A stretch of 64,000 nt of DNA, from the NCBI GenBank assembly GCA_009801085.1, contig VNWV01000006.1, positions 2,418,001-2,482,000 of the forward strand, in the 5' to 3' direction. The first letter of the stretch is position 1; every line of letters starts with the position of its first letter. The position numbers and the translations under genes were made by a program. The notes beneath the pieces were generated by a model that saw nothing but the letters and a program-made list of their open reading frames with translations, had not been told where the DNA came from and did not search any database. The DNA is from Lasiodiplodia sp. COLG20. Its lineage: Eukaryota > Ascomycota > Dothideomycetes > Botryosphaeriales > Botryosphaeriaceae. Positions 1-11,593 of this stretch are shown here, in pieces.

Positions 1-357
1 ACCATGCATGATACGAAGACAATCGGAGAAGGCGCGTGGTTGATCATAGATTTCCGAGCAATGCAGTGATAAGCGAGATGGGTATTTTTCTGTGCAACAG
101 CGAATAGGATTCTGTATCTCAGAGGGGTTTCAGCCCCCATATTACAAAAAGCAAGATCGGATCCACAATGCTACTCATTGACAGCCGACAGTGAATGCAA
201 GCTGCTTCATTCAGCTTTGATGAAAATCCGGCAGAGAAACATACTTAATGCCTTGCCTGATCTTCAGCGAGCTTTCGATTCCCTCTTAACAACAACTCCA
301 GTTCTCATTGCACGCTCTTTAACCTCCAAACATTTGTCCCCAATTCTTCGGCACACG
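1..357. other. gene-free left edge
   Basis: No coding region is supported here apart from the upstream in-frame extension of the next gene. An in-frame ATG at 220 exists, but the recognisable N-terminal domain begins just after the ATG at 358. This stretch is therefore treated as leader/promoter. Confidence 0.4.
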
Positions 358-3300
358 ATGGATACGTCCACCACAAATGCCGATGCGGATCTAGAAGCAG
401 CCTTCAAAGATGCAGTACAAAAGTATTGTGAAGCAACGGGGATATCTTTTGTTATCGATACGCCGTTCACAATGGAAGACATGGAGAGAGAGATAAGCAA
501 GCTCGAAGTCAACCCCACCAACAACAACAGGTTGAACGAGAAAGCGCGTCTGACCTTGGATATTCTCATGAGGATGGGAGAATTCGGCGCTGAGGCAGCT
601 TCGGCAGTAAGTCATGTTCTCTCTCAAGCAATGCACTAAGGCTGAGCCATCTGAACACAGGTATGGCAACCTGCCGCCATTTGTTTCAAGGCCACGCAGG
701 AGATAGTCAACTGCGCGCAGCACTACCGAGAGAATTTTACCGTGAAGGGCGTTCAAACTCAGCTGGACAACATCTTATCGATACTTGATGACGTCAAGCT
801 GTACGTCGATGCCCTCAGAAAAGGGGCCAAGATGCAGAAAGCACATCGAAAAATAATCCTCGAGCGCTTGGTGCATTTCCTAGCTGTTTGTGCGATCTTC
901 ACAAAAGTCCAAACGAATTCTTGGAATGTGGTAGGAATACTCAAGAACATCGCAAAGACAATTGCGAGAGATGACGACGGCATTGCCAATGAACTCAAAA
1001 CAATCGAGGATCTCAAGGACAGAGAAAGAGGAGCCCTCATGATTGATGACTGGTCCACCAATCAGTTGGTTTTCAACTATATCAAGCGACAGGATCGCGA
1101 GGTTATGTCCAACCAGAAACTGCAATCAGTCAGAGACGCTCTCGGTCTCTCCGGAAAAAGTAATGATTGGGAGTCATGGCAACGGATTCATTCGTCTCTC
1201 AAAAACAGCGACTCAATGAAGGCCCATCCCTGGATATTGGACCACGAGACGTTTAAGGAGTGGGCATCGGTTGAAAAGGATCCTCTGAAGCCGGTTTTAA
1301 TCCTTCAGGCTCCTAAGGGTAGCGGTTGCACTCATCTGTGCTATTCGGTTGTTGAAAAACTTTCCTCCACCCAAGGAAAAACTCTATTTCCGCTCTCAGA
1401 GGAGGATGCGAGAAATATCGACTTTCAGAAATATCGGTCACAGATCGCTTACTTCTACTTTGAGGATCTCCGGAAAGGTGATTCGTCCAAGGACAGGGGC
1501 ATAATGAAGACGCCTATTCGCGATGCCTTGGCCGCCCTGATCTGGCAACTCACGAAAAAGGACCATACATTCCAAACTTTTGTCTCGCGACCTCAAAACA
1601 AATTGGGCACTACAACCGAGCTTTTGGAAACCTTGATTACGCATTTTCCATGGAGACAAGACTCGAAACAGAAGCTGGTGTTTTTCTTGATCCTTGATGA
1701 AGTCAATTTGGCTGCCCCAGGGAGCCGCGAAGACATGACAAGCATTCTCAATCATCTGATTAGAGGAGCAGGAGAACTCCGAGGGAAAGAAATACCAAGT
1801 CCGAATAATCCTCACTGGAAGGCCAGAAACGTTCAGAGATCTCTCCCAGGATGCCAGCCATGCAGCCGAAACATTTCAGGTGCAGCTGGAGAATCGAAAA
1901 GATATCGCAGCATTCATTAAAGATGGGATATCGAAGACCAAACAGCTGTGGGGCAGTAGCGATGTAGAACAGAACAACCTCCTGGACCGTATCGAGGCAC
2001 AACTGCTTGAAACCCTTCCCGGGAGCTTTGATGACGCCAGCCTTGCACTGGAAGAAATCTCAAAGACCAAGGGCAACGAAGAGCTCCGGGAAATCCTGAA
2101 TCACCGACCTGGAGATCGCTCACGCCTGCTTTCTTTTCATATTGAGAGGTTGAGCGAGAAGTTGATGCCAGACAGGATCGAAGAACTGAATGACCTTTTA
2201 AGTTGCCTCATTCATATGTTTGTCTGGCCAACCATGGACCAACTTGCGAAATTCCTTCGACTAGGAAAGGACAGGCGGCCCAAAGGGCTAGACAGTCGGA
2301 TCAAAGACGATTACTACCAGCTTTTTGAGATTGAGAACGATAGTACCGATACTCGGAGGTGCCACGATACGTACGGATATTTCAACAGTTTCGAATACGT
2401 TGAACGAATGAAACGGTCTCAGAGCCAAGCAAGCCAGGGCCCCCAGAATGCAGGAGAAACCATTCAACTCATTGAACTTGAAGCTGTCGAAAGGCTCATA
2501 TCATCGCTCTGCGGCACGCAAGTCTTCGATCGGTTCCAGTTCAAGGACCATTTCAGTAGATTGCGAGAGCAACAAAGGAGGCGGCGTCCATTTATTCATG
2601 TGGTCTCCACCAGGAGCCATTTTGAGATCATTGCGCGCCTGCTGAAGGCAGTGTGCGTGAAAGATCACGACGATTTCAAGTGTCTCCATGCTTATGCTGG
2701 CTCATGGTTGCCTTTTCATCTTTGTTACGTAAAGCCAGAAAAGGTCGAGTGGAAGGAAAGGGAACTCAGGGAAACGCTTCATGGATATCTCCAGATGTTC
2801 TTCACCAATGAAGAGTGTGTCAGCCGTTGGCTCAATCCTGAAAGCCAGAGAGATATTTTGGATCATTGGGGTGAATGGAGGCACTCACTTACGAAAGTCA
2901 AGCCATGGTTCGAAAATACCTCATCCACAGAGAGAAACAGCGATCACGAGCTTTCGCAGTCTCGTAGAGGCATGTCTGGACTAGACTCTGTCGAAGATCG
3001 GCAGACAAAAGCGGCCGATGAGAATATTGGAAAGGGTTCTCCAGAGACACTGCTAGATTCTTCTGCAACCAGCACTGGCGGGATCTCACATGCAGATGGA
3101 AAAAGAACCGAACACGCTGAGGAAAACCAAAGTGACCTAGGAGGCTCTCTATTATTAGAGAGTGGGAACATACTCCGTGTCGTCATCAAGGTTTTAGCTC
3201 GAAGATGGCTCCAAGATTGTCAGTGGGACGCATCGAGCTCTTTCAATTCATTCCTGACTTTTGCCACCAAGGTATGCTACAAATCTACACATTCAAGCCA

Positions 3301-4978
3301 CACAGTGCTCATATTGACGGGGTTACAGGGTCCCAAGCCATTGTTCATACAGAGTTCCGTTGTTTACGACTCAGACAACAGTCACTCTGTGGAAGAAATA
3401 ACCGTGGCTGAAACAGCAGCCTTAGAGCTATGCAGCAAACTGGAAGACCAGAACAACCAAGTGCAGGATGTACGAGTCGCGGAGACCCTTCTGAGGAACG
3501 CTCACTATCAGGAGGCCATCAACCGATGCGAGAAATATAATGAAGACTGGAGAGCGAACTGGTGCGTGGCGCAAGCGTACAGGGACTCAGACCGCCCCGA
3601 GAAGGCTTTGGAAGCCCTCGAGAGGAACTCCAAGGAGCTTCTAAGCAAGAAATTTCGGACAGAATCCAAGGCCGAGTGGGAGTTAATGGTCAAAGCTTTA
3701 TGGAGGCTGTACAGCGGCTCGACGAAGCCGAAGAACACTACAACGATTTTGCGGGAGCTCCACGACTTGTTTGCCGATGATCAGAGTACCAACGAAATCA
3801 TTTTCGAATGTGTCTATGGCGACGACGACTATAAGTCACTGAGGTACTTTCTGAGCAACGCCTATGACTCACCGGTGAACCTTTTCATTCAGTATGCGGT
3901 ACATGCCGAGTTCCACGACAACGTCTGTGCCGCTCTTCAAAATGATTTGGGAGGAATCATCAAAGTCTATCTGGACGCTATAGCGGCTGCAGAATCCGAT
4001 GCCTACAAACGCGCCCATCTCCGGTTTTATTATGGCAAGGCTCTGTTCAGAAACGAAAAGGTCCAGGAGGCCATGATAGTCTGGGAAGACAACATGAATG
4101 AGATATACGGAAGTATCAAACACGACAAGGCCAGCAACGATGACCTATTTGAGATCCGGAACAAGTGTGCGGTCAATTTTGCCTGGGGATCTATCCGGCT
4201 GATCAGGAAACCTGACCACAGCAAGTTGCAGGTGGCAGAGTTCACTCGCAAGGTCGAGCTCCTGAAGTCACGTTGTGATTTCGCTCTCGGAGACGCTGTC
4301 CATCACCTTACGCTTCTGCTTGGTCGCCACTACGCCCTGGATGGCCAGTCCTACCGTACAAGACGATGCATCCGTGGCCATGTCGAGCGTGCCATGGAAT
4401 TACTGGTTGATGAAATTGACAGCAACGACTGGGAAGGATACTGGAAGCTCTGCCAGGCCCTCATCCCTGTACAAGATGATGACAACGTCAAAGCCGCGTG
4501 GTCGCTCATTGAAGACGAGCATCTGTTCTCATTGATGCGTTGTGCGGGTGGATGTGGTTGCAAAGGCGATGAGTGGGCCAAGGAAGATGTTTACATCTGC
4601 AGGGAGTGCGAAGACGTTCAACTCAACGAAAGATGCCTAAAAAGGCTGCGACAGGGCGAGCTGCGCGTGTGCGGGAAGGATCATGACCACATTCAACTCC
4701 CAAAATGGAATGCCGATGCTTCGAAGACGAGACATAAGGAAGGAAAGGTCAAGGTGGCCTCAGAGGAAATGGAAATCGACGAATGGTTGAAGAAGATTAA
4801 ACGGGATTACGGTATTCGGATCGAGTCGAAGTCAGAGCTGACCGAGCAGCATAATCAGCGTTTCCGCAAGACACTGCAGAGCTTTCAGGTCAGATTCCGC
4901 ACGCTAGCCAAATCCAGGTCCTCCAAGACCATGTCAAAGAGCTCAGAGTCTAGAAAGTCAGACAACAAATTAGCTTGA
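358..4978 (+). pseudogene. STAND/NACHT receptor (fungal NLR) with Goodbye-like N-terminus; apparent 1-base frameshift
   Basis: Probable intracellular NLR-like signalling receptor. Exon 1 is 358-606 and exon 2 starts at 661 (54-base GT-AG intron, phase 0). The N-terminal helical part resembles the fungal STAND Goodbye domain. A NACHT-type NTPase follows, with Walker A near nt 1300-1340 (motif APKGSGCTHL, where the usual Lys is Cys) and Walker B near 1675-1705 (LVFFLILDEV). The following conserved strand, IILTGRPETF, lies in the next frame, so reading must shift by one base; the extra base is most simply the G at 1789. Downstream are helical, TPR-like repeats (about 3480-3900) and a Cys/His-rich ZZ-like segment (about 4540-4700). 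If the shift is ignored the protein would be about 1,520 residues. A 57-base in-frame stretch, 3272-3328, has GT/AG ends and could be a further intron. The shift may be a real lesion or an assembly error. Confidence 0.7.
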
Positions 4979-5383
4979 GTGGTAGAGGTCTTGCTCACGT
5001 GTAGTACTAGTTTCAGGCATCTGCATAGTGTGAAGGAGGTTTGGAATTGATTGAAGGAGAGTGATTTGAAATTAGTGTCTTGTATATGGTGAATTCATGT
5101 TTTATTGAATGTTTTCCAATGCTGTTCTCCGTCGTAGAGTAGTAGACATCGTATCTATCTACTTTAGTGCTGGCGCGTCCGCTAGCTTCGGCGGAGGCCC
5201 AGGCCGTTCCAGCCACACCTCGCTCCACGCACGAGCCGCAGGGTCTGCGGGGTAAAAGGAGTAGTGCGGAAAAGCAAACACAAAAAGAAGACATGTGGCC
5301 AGATTTGGAAATGACATGTACGAATGCTTGCCAAAACTAGCGAAGAGGCGCAGGGGCAATCGCAAAATTTGCTGACTCTCGTC
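4979..5383. other. convergent intergenic stretch
   Basis: This lies between the 3' ends of the NLR-type gene and the minus-strand MACPF-signature gene. No open frame with recognisable content is seen. It presumably holds both 3' untranslated regions. Confidence 0.4.
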
Positions 5384-6376
5384 TCAGATGATGTCGGTGC
5401 TAGTGGCCCAGGCCTGCACCTCGCGCAGCGTCTCAATGGGCATCAGCACCAGCTCAACAACCAGTCCCGAATCACAAAGCCCATCGCACGTCTCCTCCCC
5501 CACCACGGCCTTCTCCCCCGCCCGCACCCCCAGCTCAGCCACGGTGGCCTCGACGCGGGCCGGCACGTTGTCGATGCTAGCCAGCACGGCCTTAGCGTCG
5601 GCAGCCAGGCGCTGCAATTCTGCGCCCCCAGCAGCCGAGGCGCTGAGGCGCAGCGGGCCCAGGGTCGAGAAGGCGGACACGGAGACGCGGGCTGCGCTAG
5701 TGGTGTTGCTCCAGCTCTTGGTCTCGGTGTGGCTGGCGGTCCAGAAGAGCACCTTGAGCTTGACCGTCACGGCCAGCCGCTCGGCCACGGTCGACGCGCT
5801 CGACGACCGGCTGACCAGCGCGCCCGCGTCGGCGCCCAGCACGTACGCTGCCACGTAGTAGTCGCCGTAGCGCTGCTTGAGCGCCTCCAGCCCGCCGCCG
5901 TACTTGAGGACGAGCAGCGCGGCGTCGGTGAGGCGCGGTGGTGTGGATAGGGAGACGGTGCCGCAGCGGTACGAGGCGGCGACCGAGGTTTTGCAGTCGT
6001 CGTAGTTGCTGAGCACGTCGCGGTCGTACTGGCCGGTGACGCTGGCGCGGAGGAAGGGGCAGCCGGCCGACACGCCCAGCGCCGTGCTAAGGTGCTCGGA
6101 GGAGGATCCGGCCGACGATGAATCGCTGGACCGGAAGGACGCGTCGGCCCCGGACGGGCGGTACGTGCCGGCGCACGTGGAAGCGAAGAGCGGCGGCGAG
6201 TCCGAGAAAGGCGTTTCGGTGTGGGCGAGATTCGAGTGGAAACACGTCCCCAGCCGCAGCCGCTTGCCCGTCCACGGCAGCGCTAGCACCTGGCGTGCTT
6301 GGCCCTGCCGGCCGACGTTGGGCAGGAGCGGATCGGACGATAGAAGGTCTGGAGCGTCGTACGTGAGGGAGGCCAT
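5384..6376 (-). CDS. MACPF-signature protein, short divergent partner
   Basis: Single-exon gene of 330 residues on the minus strand. The start at 6376 (MASLTYDAPD) is chosen because the in-frame extension to 6682 is arginine-rich, runs into the 5' region of the divergent neighbour and shows no domain. The stretch RYGDYYVAAYVLGADAGAL aligns with YGDSFISGFLEGGEFNAL of the adjacent plus-strand protein. It follows the spacing of the membrane-attack-complex/perforin signature (Y-G-x-x-[FY]-x6-G-G), with the second Gly replaced by Ala. No signal peptide or lectin domain is seen. MACPF proteins insert into membranes as oligomeric pores, but whether this one does is unknown. It is head-to-head with the lectin-bearing gene, 265 bases between starts, so the two may share a promoter. 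It has very GC-rich codons. Confidence 0.6.
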   Translation of the reverse strand: MASLTYDAPDLLSSDPLLPNVGRQGQARQVLALPWTGKRLRLGTCFHSNLAHTETPFSDSPPLFASTCAGTYRPSGADASFRSSDSSSAGSSSEHLSTALGVSAGCPFLRASVTGQYDRDVLSNYDDCKTSVAASYRCGTVSLSTPPRLTDAALLVLKYGGGLEALKQRYGDYYVAAYVLGADAGALVSRSSSASTVAERLAVTVKLKVLFWTASHTETKSWSNTTSAARVSVSAFSTLGPLRLSASAAGGAELQRLAADAKAVLASIDNVPARVEATVAELGVRAGEKAVVGEETCDGLCDSGLVVELVLMPIETLREVQAWATSTDII

Positions 6377-6560
6377 TTTGGGGTGAGGATGGGCGAGAGC
6401 GAGAGTGGACACGCCGAGCTGATATGTGCGCGTGCGGGAGGCGCCGTGGTCTGGCTGAGGAGCTGAAAGCCGTGGCGCAGCCTCGTGGCTAGCTGAGCGT
6501 CGTGGCCCGGCAAGCAGAGTGCCACAGGGGAATTCCCGTGAAGGCGTTGAAGTCTGGAGA

Positions 6561-6566
6561 TATAAA
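6561..6566 (+). promoter_or_regulatory. TATA box of MACPF/H-lectin gene
   Basis: TATAAA, 76 bases upstream of the ATG at 6642. It is followed by a pyrimidine-rich leader containing a (CTC)n run near 6608-6630, as is common in fungal 5' untranslated regions. Confidence 0.5.
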
Positions 6567-6641
6567 GCTGCTTCGCTCTGTGTAGCCTCCAGCAGCATCC
6601 CGCCGCACCTCCTCCTCCTCCTCCTCCTCCACACCTTCAAG

Positions 6642-9600
6642 ATGAGTCTTCTCCTGGCACCGTACAACAATGCCATGCGCATAGGTAAATTCCACTTCCC
6701 GCTTCATTGTTGATCCGATCTGACCAAAGATAGGCCAAGGGTTCGTCTGCCCGCTCTGTCCCGCCCCACTCCACTCCCCCAGTCTATTCCGCTCCACTCC
6801 GCCCCGCCCCGCTCCGCCCCATCATGTCTAACCGCTTCCCATCCACAGCTTCAACTCGTACACACAGCAGATATGTGTCGACGATGCCGTTACTGTAGAC
6901 CAGGAGCGCTTGGTCAACGTCTTGACCAACGATGGATTCACCATGGACAACCTGCGCGCCAGCTTGCTTGGCGATGTGGACATCAGTTCCGCTGAAGATC
7001 AGCCCAAGACTACTGTCAAACGTGGCCCCAGCCAGGTGAGCGTCCTTTCCACCGCTTGAAATCACGTTGCTCACACAAAACGTAGATTGTCACATACAGC
7101 TCGCGCTTTGTCGATAAGCTGAGGTATTTTCATCTCTTCTTTTTGCATGTCCCCGCTAACGTTCAACAGCGAGATCACAGATGACATGAACATCTCCGGC
7201 TCGCTCTCCATCAAATATGGTGCCATTGGTGGATCGGGCCGTGGCTCGTTCATCAACTCGGACAAGTTCAAGGAGAGCGACCTGAATTTCTACATCAGCG
7301 TCAAGGTCATCAACCAAACCATCAACATCAAAGATGCTCTCAAGTACCAGGCTCTCCCATCTGTCAACGAGAAGAATTTCACAGACATCTACGGCGATTC
7401 GTTCATCTCAGGATTCCTCGAGGGCGGAGAATTCAATGCGCTCGTCAGCATGAAGGTCTTGAACAAGGAGCGCAAGACCGACATTGAGGCTGGAGCCAAG
7501 GTTGCCCTGTCGGTTGGTGCGGCAGACATCGAGGCCGAAGCAAATGTCAAAGTGGCAAAGCAGAACATCAACAACAACACAGAGACGACGATCCAGGTCA
7601 GCTGGTCGGGTGGCGGCAACATCAAGCCCATGGATGAGCCCTGGACCATTGACACGCTGCGGGCTGCGGCCGCTAGATTCCCCGAGCTCGTGGCAACCAC
7701 TCCGCAGAGGACCTACGCCATTCTGACGAAATACGAGACGCTGCGGAGCTTCCTGGCCCTCAAGCCCGAGAGGCTGATTCCTCTCTACTACGAAAACGCC
7801 ACCATGTACACAAACTCGCTGCTCGACACTTATATGGACTACAAGAACATGTACCGCAAGCTGTCGACTGAGATGTTCGATGTCCAGTCCGGCAGCAAGC
7901 GATACATGCCCATGAACGAGACGGCCGCCGACAGCACAACGCTTTCCCGCATCGACGACGAGCGCAAATTCACACCCTCGTACAAGGGCGTCGACCTCGC
8001 CAAGCGCGCCTGCATGTACCAGATGATGAAGATCGTCAAGGAGGTCGACGAGATCACCAAGAAGCCCGGCCTTGCCACCGACGAGACGCGCGGCGAGCAG
8101 TTCCAGAGCTCGCTGGCCTTCGCCGACCGCCTGCCCAAGGTCGAGGCCATCAAGAAGGAGCCGGTCAACCCGCTCACTACCGAGGTCATCAAGGCCGACG
8201 ACGCCGAAAAGGTGTACCCATCCCTCTACGACGGCGACAACGTAGCCGGGCTCAGCAACGATGAGCAACAGAAGATCAAGGACCTCACTTCGGAGCGGCC
8301 CTCGCTGAGCGAGAACCTGCGGCTGGGCGTGCTGTCGGGCTCCGACTTCGGCGACCTGTTCTGCTGCGTCGACTTCCTGAAGCCCGAGTTCTCGCTGATC
8401 CGCGTGCGCGTCGAGATCACCAGCGGCGTCGTGTCGGCGCTGCACATGCAGTACTCCAACGGCCTCGTCACCCACCTCGGCAGCGATGCCGCCGGCGACA
8501 AGACCATCTCCCTGGACATCCACCCGGACCAGAACGAGAAGGTCATCGCGTGCTCGATCGAGGTCGGCCGCATGGCTACCGAGAAGGCCCGCGTGCGCGT
8601 CACCGCTCTCCGCCTCTACACCAACCGCGGGCCCGACCTGCTCGGCCAGGCCGACGACTGGCGGCCCGCTGTTGCTGGCAAGGCTCTGCGCGGCGGCGTG
8701 CAGTTCGAGGACCTCGTCCTCACCCACTTCGACCCCGCGCTGGAGAAGGGCCACCTCAAGGGCTTCTGGGGCCGTACCAAGAACGTCAGCAAGGCCCACC
8801 CCACCGCTGGCCTGTACCGCCTGGGCCCCGTCTGGGGCAACCTGAGCGGCGGCGCCAGCGCTGCTACGGGCTTGACGGCGGCTGGCCAGCTTGAGGACGA
8901 CGCCCACGAGTTCCCCGTCCTGCCCGCCGGCGTGTGGGCCGTCACTGACGCCCGTCCTTGGGACAAGCCGGTCCCGCACACTACGTCCGTTGTCTCGTAC
9001 CAGTCAGAATTTCCCGAGGGCCCCGTGCCGACCTTCATGCTTGGTCTCTCGTACCTCGATATGGCGGGCGCCGCAAACCCGCGTGCCATGTCCTATGTCG
9101 AGTCCGTCACCGGCAAGGACTTCTCCATCAATATCGACTCCTGGGCCGACACGACGCTCTACCAGTAAGCACACCTCTCCCCCTTCCCCAACGTTTTACT
9201 TCTCTTGAATGCTAACACCTGACAACCACAGGGCGAAACTGGCCTGGCTCGGCGTCCCCACCAACGACCCCAGCAAATTCCAAGTCGGCAAGTTCGAAGC
9301 GCGCTCGGCGTCGGCCCGCGACATCAAGTTCAGCAAGTCCTTCAAGAAGGCGCCGACGGTCGTCGTGTGGCTCGCCGGCCTGGACGAGGAAAAGGGCCGC
9401 GGCCTGCGCATCAACGCCTACGCCACCGACGTGACCACCACCGGCTTCAAGATCCACGCCGACTGCTGGAACCAGTCCGTCCTGTACTGGGCCTCGCTCT
9501 CCTGGATCGCCTTCAGCGAGGACACCGGCATCGTCTCCGGCAGCTACCGCGTCGATATCGGTGTGGATCTGAACCGCAAGAGGGACGAGGGCAGGGCAAA

Positions 9601-9811
9601 GTTCCCCGCTGGCAAGTTCGCGAAGCCGCCGAGGGTTATTACCGCGTTCAACCATTTGGATCTGAATGCGTTCAATACCGGCGCCAATGTCCGTATTGGG
9701 ACGGAGGTCGACCAGGTTACGACAGAGGGCTTCAGGCACCAGACCTGGGCTTGGGACGAGAGCCAGATTCATTACACGACGGCTACTTGGCTGGCCCTTC
9801 CGTCGGCGTAA
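6642..9811 (+). CDS. MACPF-signature protein with three C-terminal H-type lectin repeats
   Basis: Spliced model of 949 residues: exons 6642-6684, 6734-6740, 6849-7035, 7086-7123, 7170-9164 and 9232-9811. The second exon is only 7 bases and is needed to keep the N-terminal frame (IGQGFNSYTQQ across the junctions). The MACPF-type signature YGDSFISGFLEGG (nt about 7390-7430) fits Y-G-x-x-F-x6-G-G exactly. The C-terminus has three related segments of the H-type lectin (discoidin-II-like) fold. Each has a strand of the PTVVVWLAGLD type and ends in an aromatic pattern such as SVLYWASLSWIAF. They start at about nt 9020, 9340 and 9620. No signal peptide is visible, so it is cytosolic or unconventionally exported. 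Family knowledge suggests glycan binding plus membrane attachment; target and pore activity are inference. Confidence 0.75.
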
Positions 9812-11047
9812 TAGATGCAGTTGCTGTCCATTGTAGTATACCAATTAATTGTAACGTTTTTCACGCAATCTCGATACATTTACACCATGGCAAAGCTAGA
9901 GAAATAGCGTTGAGATTCGTCACTACCTGCTGTCCTTTTGGTTGAGGCCCATCCAGCATTGCTGCAGCTGCGGCGAAGTGAGGCAGAGCTGGTTTGGCTG
10001 AAATCGTACAGGTGGCGCTTGCACGTTGCATTGCGTGTGTTATTCTTAAACCCCACGAAAACACAGGGTACCATGCCACGATCAAGCGCCTCTCCCTAAT
10101 CCCCGCCATCAGCATCCACCTCCCTGAATCCATGAAAATTACTCCAGAGCCCCGCTGAGGTAGCATCAGAGGTAGCAGGAGTACGACACTACCAATAGCC
10201 CCCGCTTTCCCCCAACACCCACACGTTTCCTCCCCCCTCACCGCCCCACTCTCGTTGGACAGTGTTATCACCTCCAACGAGGGTCATTTCTTGTATCTCT
10301 GGCTTCACTACCGCAGTAGCCCATCCGGAACCTAAGATCCTCCACCTTGATCCTCCTTCCGTGCATAGGTTCGTAAATCTGCTTGTAACTTGATACGTGG
10401 GAGATTTATCTTTTACGAGAAAATAAAAATTTGCAGGACGCGAACAACACCTCAAACGAATTTCCTGCAGCACGATGGCCAAGGATCGAGATCCTTCAAT
10501 AACTTTCAGTTCATTGATTTTCGGCTGCCATCGCACAAATATTCAGCAATCCATCGGCCTTGTGACGCGAAGAAAAGTGGCAGCCTGCCTCCCAGGTATG
10601 TCGGTCCCACTTTATGTGCGTGATGATAAGGTGGGGCGTGAGAGCTTTTAGCCGAGCAAAGCAGCCACGTTCCAGCCTTCATGTTACTCATCATTGAAGG
10701 CTTGCAGTAAGTCCGATGAAAATACGAAGGTAAATTGGTTGTCAAATGCAGCTCCGCCCTTCAAGTTTTCCAATGATGAGAGCCGGGGTGTCTCTGGCGA
10801 TACGGATGCGTAATACGGATGCTGTGACACCAGCCTAATTAGGACACACCCCCTGCCAAACTAAGCTTACTGATCAACTTAATGACTTGTTTGGCTGATT
10901 CTAGCATTTATTCGCTCTTTATTTCCCCTTCCACTAGCCACGAGACGGCGGTATAAAGCAGGGAGGAACACCTCAGCTTTCCGAGCCCAACGAGCACCAA
11001 ACCCACTTGAAATTTGGCATCGTATCCCCATCAGAACAGCTAGCACA
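9812..11047. other. gene-free stretch
   Basis: About 1.2 kb without a supported gene. The only notable signal is the TATAAA near its right end, annotated separately. Short open frames on both strands show no recognisable composition. Confidence 0.4.
10952..10957 (+). promoter_or_regulatory. TATA box of small secreted protein gene
   Basis: TATAAA lies 96 bases upstream of the ATG at 11048, a usual distance for a filamentous-fungus TATA promoter. Confidence 0.5.
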
Positions 11048-11593
11048 ATGTTCTTTCTTACATTCGTCACCCTTTTCCTTTGCTGCGCTGCTTCTCCTAC
11101 TACGAGCTTCACCACTCTCTCCTTCAACGATACCGATGTTGACACGCACCGAGGCCTGGACAAACGCAGTCCTGGAGGTGTTCGTATCCGCGCCCTCTTC
11201 CCTTTCAAGCATCTCTGATCGGAAACAGATTTATATCACCACAGACATTAATTGGGGAGGGACCACCGGCTATGCCATACAGCCTTTCGACGTGTGCATC
11301 CGGCTTGATCCACCATGGTCCGTTGCGTATTTCTAAGTATACCACGTGCTTGTGTATGTGAGCTGACGGTTGCAAAGGTACCACACCATCTCCTCGTTCG
11401 GCCCGGACCAAGGCAACGCCGCAGTGATATATGAGGACTATGACTGCAACATCCTTGGCCCAACAATTAACTACCCTGGCTACGTAAGCTCTCGTGCTAT
11501 TTGGAAGGCTTCATGCTAATACCGTGGCAGGGTAACCTTCTGGATATCGGATGGAACGACAGGATTGGCAGTTTCATTGTGAAAGCAGTCTAA
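11048..11593 (+). CDS. small secreted beta/gamma-crystallin-like protein
   Basis: Spliced model of 129 residues: exons 11048-11179, 11229-11317, 11378-11483 and 11531-11593. The start gives a convincing signal peptide (MFFLTFVTLFLCCAASP) followed by a dibasic LDKR site suited to Kex2 processing. The mature part has two Cys, a YED-x-D segment, and ends in GNLLDIGWNDRIGSFIV. That end resembles the second Greek-key motif of beta/gamma-crystallins, including the N/D-D-x-x-S/T-S-like calcium site (NDRIGS). The first donor is GTTCGT, chosen because it is the only nearby GT giving a continuous frame. A competing ATG at 11007 reads through without a good signal peptide. Secreted crystallin-fold proteins are known in microbes, but a role here is not deducible. 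The family assignment is moderate. Confidence 0.55.

Noticed and set aside
3272..3328. Possible additional intron in the NLR-type gene
   Set aside because: It has GT/AG ends and is 57 bases, but the frame is open through it and no conserved motif decides. Mentioned only as an alternative.
7408..8979. 523-codon minus-strand open frame
   Set aside because: Antisense shadow of the MACPF/H-lectin gene, with biased composition and no domain.
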